Below are positions 49,599 to 64,000 of a stretch of DNA of 64,000 bases, in pieces. The position numbers and the translations under genes were made by a program. Below the pieces are notes generated by a model. That model did no database searches, was not told the origin of the DNA, and saw only the letters and a list, made by a program, of their open reading frames with translations. Within the stretch, counting starts at the first letter, position 1. Each line of letters opens with the position of its first letter. The DNA is from Stercorarius parasiticus (Eukaryota; Chordata; Aves; Charadriiformes; Stercorariidae): assembly GCA_013396915.1 (NCBI GenBank), contig VWZL01004340.1, positions 372,001-436,000 on the forward strand, in the 5' to 3' direction.

Positions 49599-51745
49599 CC
49601 GTTATTAAGAACAGCTACTTGAAAACAAATTGGGCAATCATGTCTTGACAGAGTGAGATAACTGTGGATCTTTTTCCAAGGAAAATATGAAAACGAGGAG
49701 TACTGGATTATGGTTGCAGTCTTTGCAATTTGCTAAGGACAGTTGCAGCTGAAAGATTTTCTTAAAAAATGTAAATCCCACTTGATGTGCCTGTGTAAGA
49801 TACCCTGTCTGCCTTGTGGCCGGAGAGGCTGAGGCAGACTGCTGTACAGTGTTGTTTCAGGGAGAAGTACTGTATTAAACTTCAAACTGAGGTAATATTT
49901 ACTGTTTTCACAGGAAAGCAAGTATTCTACAGCTAACAAGTACAAATTTATAATCCTGCCTACGTCAGTTAGAACTCTTCTTCCGTTGGTCTCCTGCTGG
50001 AGCCAGTGGCATCGAGGAATTAAGAGCTAAAATTTGCAAATGTTTTTCACACACAAAAATAGAATTGTTTCGGCCCCTGTGTTTTGGCAGAAAACTGGAA
50101 AAAAGTCACAGGTAACAAAATTAATGTCCTAAGCCATGAAAATGAGATGCTCTGAAATCTTTGTTTTAGGAAGCTAGATTCTAAATGTTAACTTAGCTGT
50201 GAATCAGTTTGTAGCTCATGTTGAGTTTCTCCCTTTCCTTGCTCCTGCGTCCCAAATATTTTGCTGAATTCTTCCAGCAAAACTTGAAAAAGAAAACTGC
50301 AATAGAACTGTGCTCACTGGAAGTGATTAGCTAAGAGTCCAACAGCATCTGAGAAGAGGTTCGTTTTATCTTTGTGTTCCCTTTTTTTTGGGAGGAATGT
50401 TGACTGTCACGTAAATTTAAGCACCTTGATTTTATCTCATCTATAAACTGCTGCCGAGTTACCTGTAAACTGGCCACTATCTTTTTATTTTGGTGTTGGG
50501 GTTTTTTTTCCCCCTCGATTGAACACTGTTAACACTTGTTCTTTATTGCTATCCCAGACTGTCACATGCACATGGAGCTTCCGGCTGGTTTACAGAATAT
50601 GCAGTTGTCAGAGTATTTTATGAGAGGAAAAGAACTGTTACCTAGGAAGATTTGCCCCACTGAAAAACTGCAGTTTCTCTTGGGGGCCGGGGGAGAAGTT
50701 GTATGTACTGTACTTACCTGGATTGCAGACAACTAAATAAGTATAGGGTTGTATAGGAAAAAAAAACAAAAAACACCTTTGGTTACGTTTTAAGGTAGTA
50801 ATTTAAATGTTTCTTATGGTGATGTACTGAATGCCTATAAGATTATGTATAGGAGTTTGATAAAAGGGTGTATGTACTGTTTTTTATTCTCAATGAGGTG
50901 TGTGTGTATGCACGTATGTGTAATTTTTTTACAAAATAAGATATGTGATGCAGAAGAACGTTGTGATCTTTCTAATCTTGCACATATTTATTTATTTTAC
51001 AGTTATACTGATGTTGAATTCACACGAGGTCATTCAGAAATGCTTTTACTTCCTGTGCCTTTTGAACTATGTATGTGTCCAGATAAATGCTTTTTTCGTT
51101 GAAGACTTGGGGAGGAAAAAAAGAGTATACAGGTTACATTCAACTTCAGATCCTGATTTGTAGGCAGTATTTTATCCTCTGGTTGAGCCAGTTTTATTTT
51201 TCTATCTTTAGCTTAACTGAGCACTGAGGTCTTTCTTTTCCTCTCATCCTGAGTTTATAGCTTATGTCCAGGGAGACTCTTAACCCTCTCAGGTTGGGTT
51301 TCCAAACCAAACTAATTGGTAGATGAGATCTTCTACCTGGTAGCTGTGACTGCAGCATGGAGTCCACTCCTAAGAGGTAAAAAGGTTGAGTAGGAATCAT
51401 GCTGAAGTGGGACTGCTGGGTCTTGCGCTAGTGGTCACCATGTTCTTCCTGGAAGCTGAGACACCTTGAGCTCCCAATGCCTGCGTTATTCAGTTCTCAA
51501 GGACCATACCAGTTCTTCATCTGTTAAAATGGCCAAGGAACACTCCATCTTTTTATGGGACTTGCAACGGAATCTTTCTACTTCTGAAAATGTACCTCAC
51601 TCAGCTTTGTAAGTGAATGTAAAGTGCTAACCTCTTGGGGCCGAAAATTGGATCACTTGGCTTGAACTCCATTGCTGGCAATGGATACCTGAAGAACTGC
51701 TGGTGCAAAAGGGTTAATAAAGCTTTTTTTTACGGTCAGTTTGTC
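49599..51745 (+). other. ZXDC: ZXDC 3'UTR with AATAAA at 51716-51721
   Basis: About 2.1 kb from the stop codon to a canonical AATAAA (51716-51721) followed by GT/T-rich sequence (gtttgtcactgggtattgtt). No AATAAA was noticed earlier in the stretch. It includes short homopolymers (50390, 50500), a TG-rich patch near 50896-50910 and the AU-rich nonamer listed separately. Confidence 0.7.
50985..50999 (+). promoter_or_regulatory. AU-rich element in ZXDC 3'UTR
   Basis: Overlapping ATTTA pentamers include the nonamer TTATTTATT at 50988-50996, the minimal element bound by AU-rich-element factors such as TTP and HuR. It lies in the sense strand of the ZXDC 3'UTR, so it may limit mRNA half-life; this is inference from the motif. 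Confidence 0.45.
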
Positions 51746-53260
51746 ACTGGGTATTGTTCTTTGTACGGATGCATCTGATATAAAGCTAATTGTTAGCGTC
51801 TTGATTGATGCAAAGCTTGTGCTTTTCCTTTGCTTGTTTCTTCTCCGCAGTAGCGGGGCGAAGTCTATAATGAAACCCATCCTTTGGATTAAAGCATAGC
51901 CTTTGTTTTTTATAGTCCTGCAGCAGATTTGTGATGATAACAAATGTCTGGCAGGTGCCTGGCTCAGTTCTGCCACAACAAAGATTGTTACCCAGGACTG
52001 CGATAAATCTCACTCATCGGGTTTGTAGGGATAGTGCTATTTGTGTCAAAAACTGACTGAGAAAAGCATTGCTAGCAGGAGCCTGAGAAGCAAAATGAGA
52101 GAATTTTAATTTCTTAGGCAGAAGATCAATGGGAGGGGAGAGTGGTTGCCTAACGCAAGAGCTTTCCCTGATACCTTGGCGTAGGAGAAGATAGGGAATT
52201 TCATGGGACTGTGAAGTTCTTCAACTGAGCAAAGATGAACAGGCTGTACATCTATCAAAAAAAAAACTTTTTTCTAGAGCAGCATCAGCTCTCCATGCTG
52301 TGGTTAAGGCTGTGCTGCCAGGTGAAATAATAGAGTTGTTCTTCCTTCTCCTTATCCATTTTTTCTTGGCTCTGCTTTTTCTTCTCCTTCCTGGTAGGTG
52401 GGTTGGAACGAAACACCAGCCTCCTGCCGCTCTGCAGAGGAAGAGGAGGCGCGTGTGTCAGTGCTGTGTTGGAGCAGCGTGTCCCAATTGTGCAGATGCT
52501 GTCAAAGCTGCTTCATGCAGCTGTGGGGGGCCGTGGCCCCTTGCTGTCTGTTTTCTAGGCAGGTTTCAGTGTGTCTGCTAAGTGCCTTTTTTCTATTAAA
52601 AAACAAGTGTCAAGCACCTTAAGGCCATGCATGTGCTAGTGCTTCACCACCTACAAAATATTCCACCTGCAAGTGTTTTCTGACTAAAGCCTTATTTGTG
52701 TGATCTCAAGAGGATGGGAAGTTGGAAGTCCAAAGAAATACCTGTTGGAGCCTGTAGAACCCTCTTATTTTATCTTGGGTAAAGGGGCAGGGACTTAACG
52801 GTGCCTGTTCTCAGTTGCCCATGCTGTCACCGGCTTGGTGCATGACAGAACTGGGATGTCCTCACCATCGTGTCGGCCTGTGAAACGTGCAGCCGGAGCC
52901 GGAGCCTGAAGCTCCACATGGTGCCTCCTGAGAGGCCAAAGCTCAGTTTGGGATGACGCAGAACATTCCAAAAAAAGGTATGGTTTGATGGTATGGCTGA
53001 ACTGGTCTAGGGGCTTGCTGCTGTAGGGAGTGCCCTGCTGCTGCCCTGTTCCTCTCTTGCTGATTTTCATAATACTGAAATATGTATTTTTTAATATTAT
53101 TTTTATTATGTATTTTTTTAATACTGCCAGGATAACAAGTTGAAATGAGCTTAATGAGAAAATTGGCAAGTAATGGAGGGGCCATGTGGGCAGGACACAA
53201 GAATAGGAGAAGGACAGTGGAAAAACGCTAGGCTGGAATAACTCTTGTCACAACTGACTT
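51746..53260. other. Spacer between ZXDC 3' end and CFAP100
   Basis: Convergent intergenic stretch that should also hold the unidentified last exon and 3'UTR of CFAP100 on the minus strand. Short ORFs on both strands match nothing recognised. Two weak terminal-exon candidates are described in the findings. Confidence 0.5.
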
Positions 53261-53261
53261 A

Positions 53262-53722
53262 TAGAATCAGAATTGTTAGGGTTGGAAGAGACCTTGAAGA
53301 TCATCTAGTTCCAACCCCCCTGCCATGGGCAGGGCCACCTCCCACTAGATCAGGTTGCTCAAAGCCCCATCCAGCCTGGCCTTAAAAACTTCCAGGGATG
53401 GGGCTTCCACCACCTCTCTGGGCAACCCATTCCAGTGTCTCACCACCCTCATGGTGAAGAACTTCTTCCTGATGTCCAGTCTGAATCGTCCCATCTCTAG
53501 TTTTAATCCATTCCCTCTAGTCCTACCATTACCCGACATCCTAAAAAGTCCCTCTCCAGCTTTCTTGTAGGCCCCCTTAAGTAGGCCACTATAAGGTCCC
53601 CTCGGAGCCTTCTTTTCTCCAGACTGAACAACCCCAACTCTCTCAGTCTGTCCTCGTAGGAGAGGTGCTCCAGCCCTCTGATCATCCTCGTGGCCCTTCT
53701 CTGGACACGTTCCAGACTTCCC
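53262..53722 (-). repeat. CR1 LINE 3' fragment, minus strand
   Basis: Starts with gaatcagaattgttagggttgg (CR1 3' end on the minus strand) and runs to about 53722. It has well-preserved minus-strand reading stretches such as RFRLDIRKKFFTMRVVRHWN and [20 protein letters not shown], both from the end of CR1 ORF2. It lies just downstream of the last identified CFAP100 exon and is better preserved than the other copies in the window. Confidence 0.93.
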
Positions 53723-53904
53723 AGCAGTTGCTTAAGCTGTAGCCCAGTTCACAGGACTGATGCACCTGAGGGCGGGTGCCATCCCCACCCAGCTATGGAG
53801 ACTCCGAGTAACACTCTTCCCTTAAACGCTTCATGTTCCAGTACCCTCAGCTTCTCTGAAGCGGGCTCTTGAGGCGAGGTGTTCCTACGGATTACTGCAC
53901 TTAC

Positions 53905-63043
<9,139 letters not shown>

Positions 63044-64000
63044 CTATGAGGAGAAGTCAGTTATGTGGACGTTTTGATTATGTACTTTGCTGTGGTTTTT
63101 AAAGACTTGAGTGGTTATTCACAGTCTAGAAATTTGCAGGCTACTGATGCCCTGCTGATGCGTGTTTGCCTGATTGATCTGACTAATATTCAATCTTGAG
63201 TCAACCAAAACACTTCTTCTTAGCATTTGTTCTCATTGGTTTGTTGATTTGTATTCTGCATCCAGCCACCAGCTGTGCCAGTTTGTACCTACTCAGTGTC
63301 CCCATTTTCCCTTCCTGAATTATTCCTGGGAGAGAACGGAAATTTTCAGAGATTCATCCTTCAAGTTCCCTAGTAAAAGGGAACAACAACAGGACAGCCC
63401 ACGCTCAATACCGACTCAGTCCAGCTTTCAGAAAGGCATGTAAACCTTCAAGTTCAGATTGAGAGGATCTATTCAAACCCACTGCAGAGCTTCCTGGAGG
63501 GTAAAAGGTTGTTCATGCTCAGTGCTTTCACATGGGCTGAAGTGCAATTCATTGCTGTCTGCACAGTTTGGGCACGGGTTGGGCTGAGGACATCACTCAG
63601 CAGACATCCTTAGTGCACTTCTTCCTAAGCTCTTCCCCATATTTGTATAGTGACCTTCAATCCAAGCGAAAACCAGACTATATCAGCCGTCAGTGTGAGG
63701 TGAGGAGCCTTGCTTAAGCTTGTTTGGAGACCTCCCTTTGTGACTTAGAAACAAAGACCTCTTGCTTCCACAGTACTGCCTGGCTTCTGCAACCACGTGC
63801 AACACTCAGACCTCTCCAAGATGCGACAATCTCTCCCTGACTTCCCACCCTCTTTGTATGCCCTAAGGAAAGTCCACTGCAGAAATAAGAAAGAAGGAGA
63901 CATTCCTGAGCCCTGGCTCTCTGGTCTGATGGGTTGGAATTCCCTTTCTTATCTAGAGAAACCAAAGGCATGAAACCCATGTTGTCCTTCTTCCTAGGCA
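63044..64000. other. CFAP100 intron or upstream region, no exon recognised
   Basis: The exon at 62851-63043 starts in mid-protein, so more CFAP100 exons must lie to the right, but no segment resembling the family's NPFxxxxDxxxxR-type N-terminus could be read here in any minus-strand frame. Short ORFs look random. Confidence 0.45.

Overview
The window looks like a gene-rich piece of a bird chromosome. All protein-coding genes are split by many GT-AG introns, and the dominant dispersed repeats are CR1 LINE fragments with the avian-type 3' end (octamer related to ATTCTATG), plus a few very old MIR/L3-like scraps. The species cannot be fixed from the sequence alone. Three genes were recognised by spliced conceptual translation: UROC1 (urocanate hydratase, + strand), ZXDC (ten-finger C2H2 transcription factor, + strand) and CFAP100/CCDC37 (axonemal coiled-coil protein, - strand). 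From memory this is the same neighbour set and relative orientation as human 3q21.3, so it is a conserved synteny block rather than an accessory region. Layout: 1-34350 holds the last 17 coding exons of UROC1; the exons for roughly the first 117 residues must lie left of the window. 34351-39250 is the spacer between UROC1 and ZXDC, with a minus-strand CR1 ending only a few hundred bases before ZXDC. About 39290-40310 is a CpG island with the ZXDC promoter and first exon, interrupted by a 221-base assembly gap (39608-39828). 39524-49598 is the ZXDC coding region in 10 exons, followed by a ~2.1 kb 3'UTR with an AU-rich nonamer and a canonical AATAAA. 51740-53904 is the tail-to-tail spacer with CFAP100 and contains another minus-strand CR1. 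53905-63043 holds ten internal exons of CFAP100 read leftwards; its 5' exons lie to the right of what could be recognised and its last exon is unresolved. The genes do not form a pathway: UROC1 is the cytosolic liver enzyme for the second step of histidine breakdown, ZXDC is a nuclear activator linked to CIITA and MHC class II transcription, and CFAP100 is part of the ciliary inner-dynein-arm regulatory (MIA) complex. Every exon junction given was checked for splice dinucleotides and reading-phase continuity by hand. No new biological system was found; the points most worth a second look are the ZXDC exon 1 gap, the changed SUMO-like motif in ZXDC, the missing CFAP100 terminal exon, the paired GC-rich motif in the ZXDC promoter, and a pure ten-unit octamer repeat in a CFAP100 intron.
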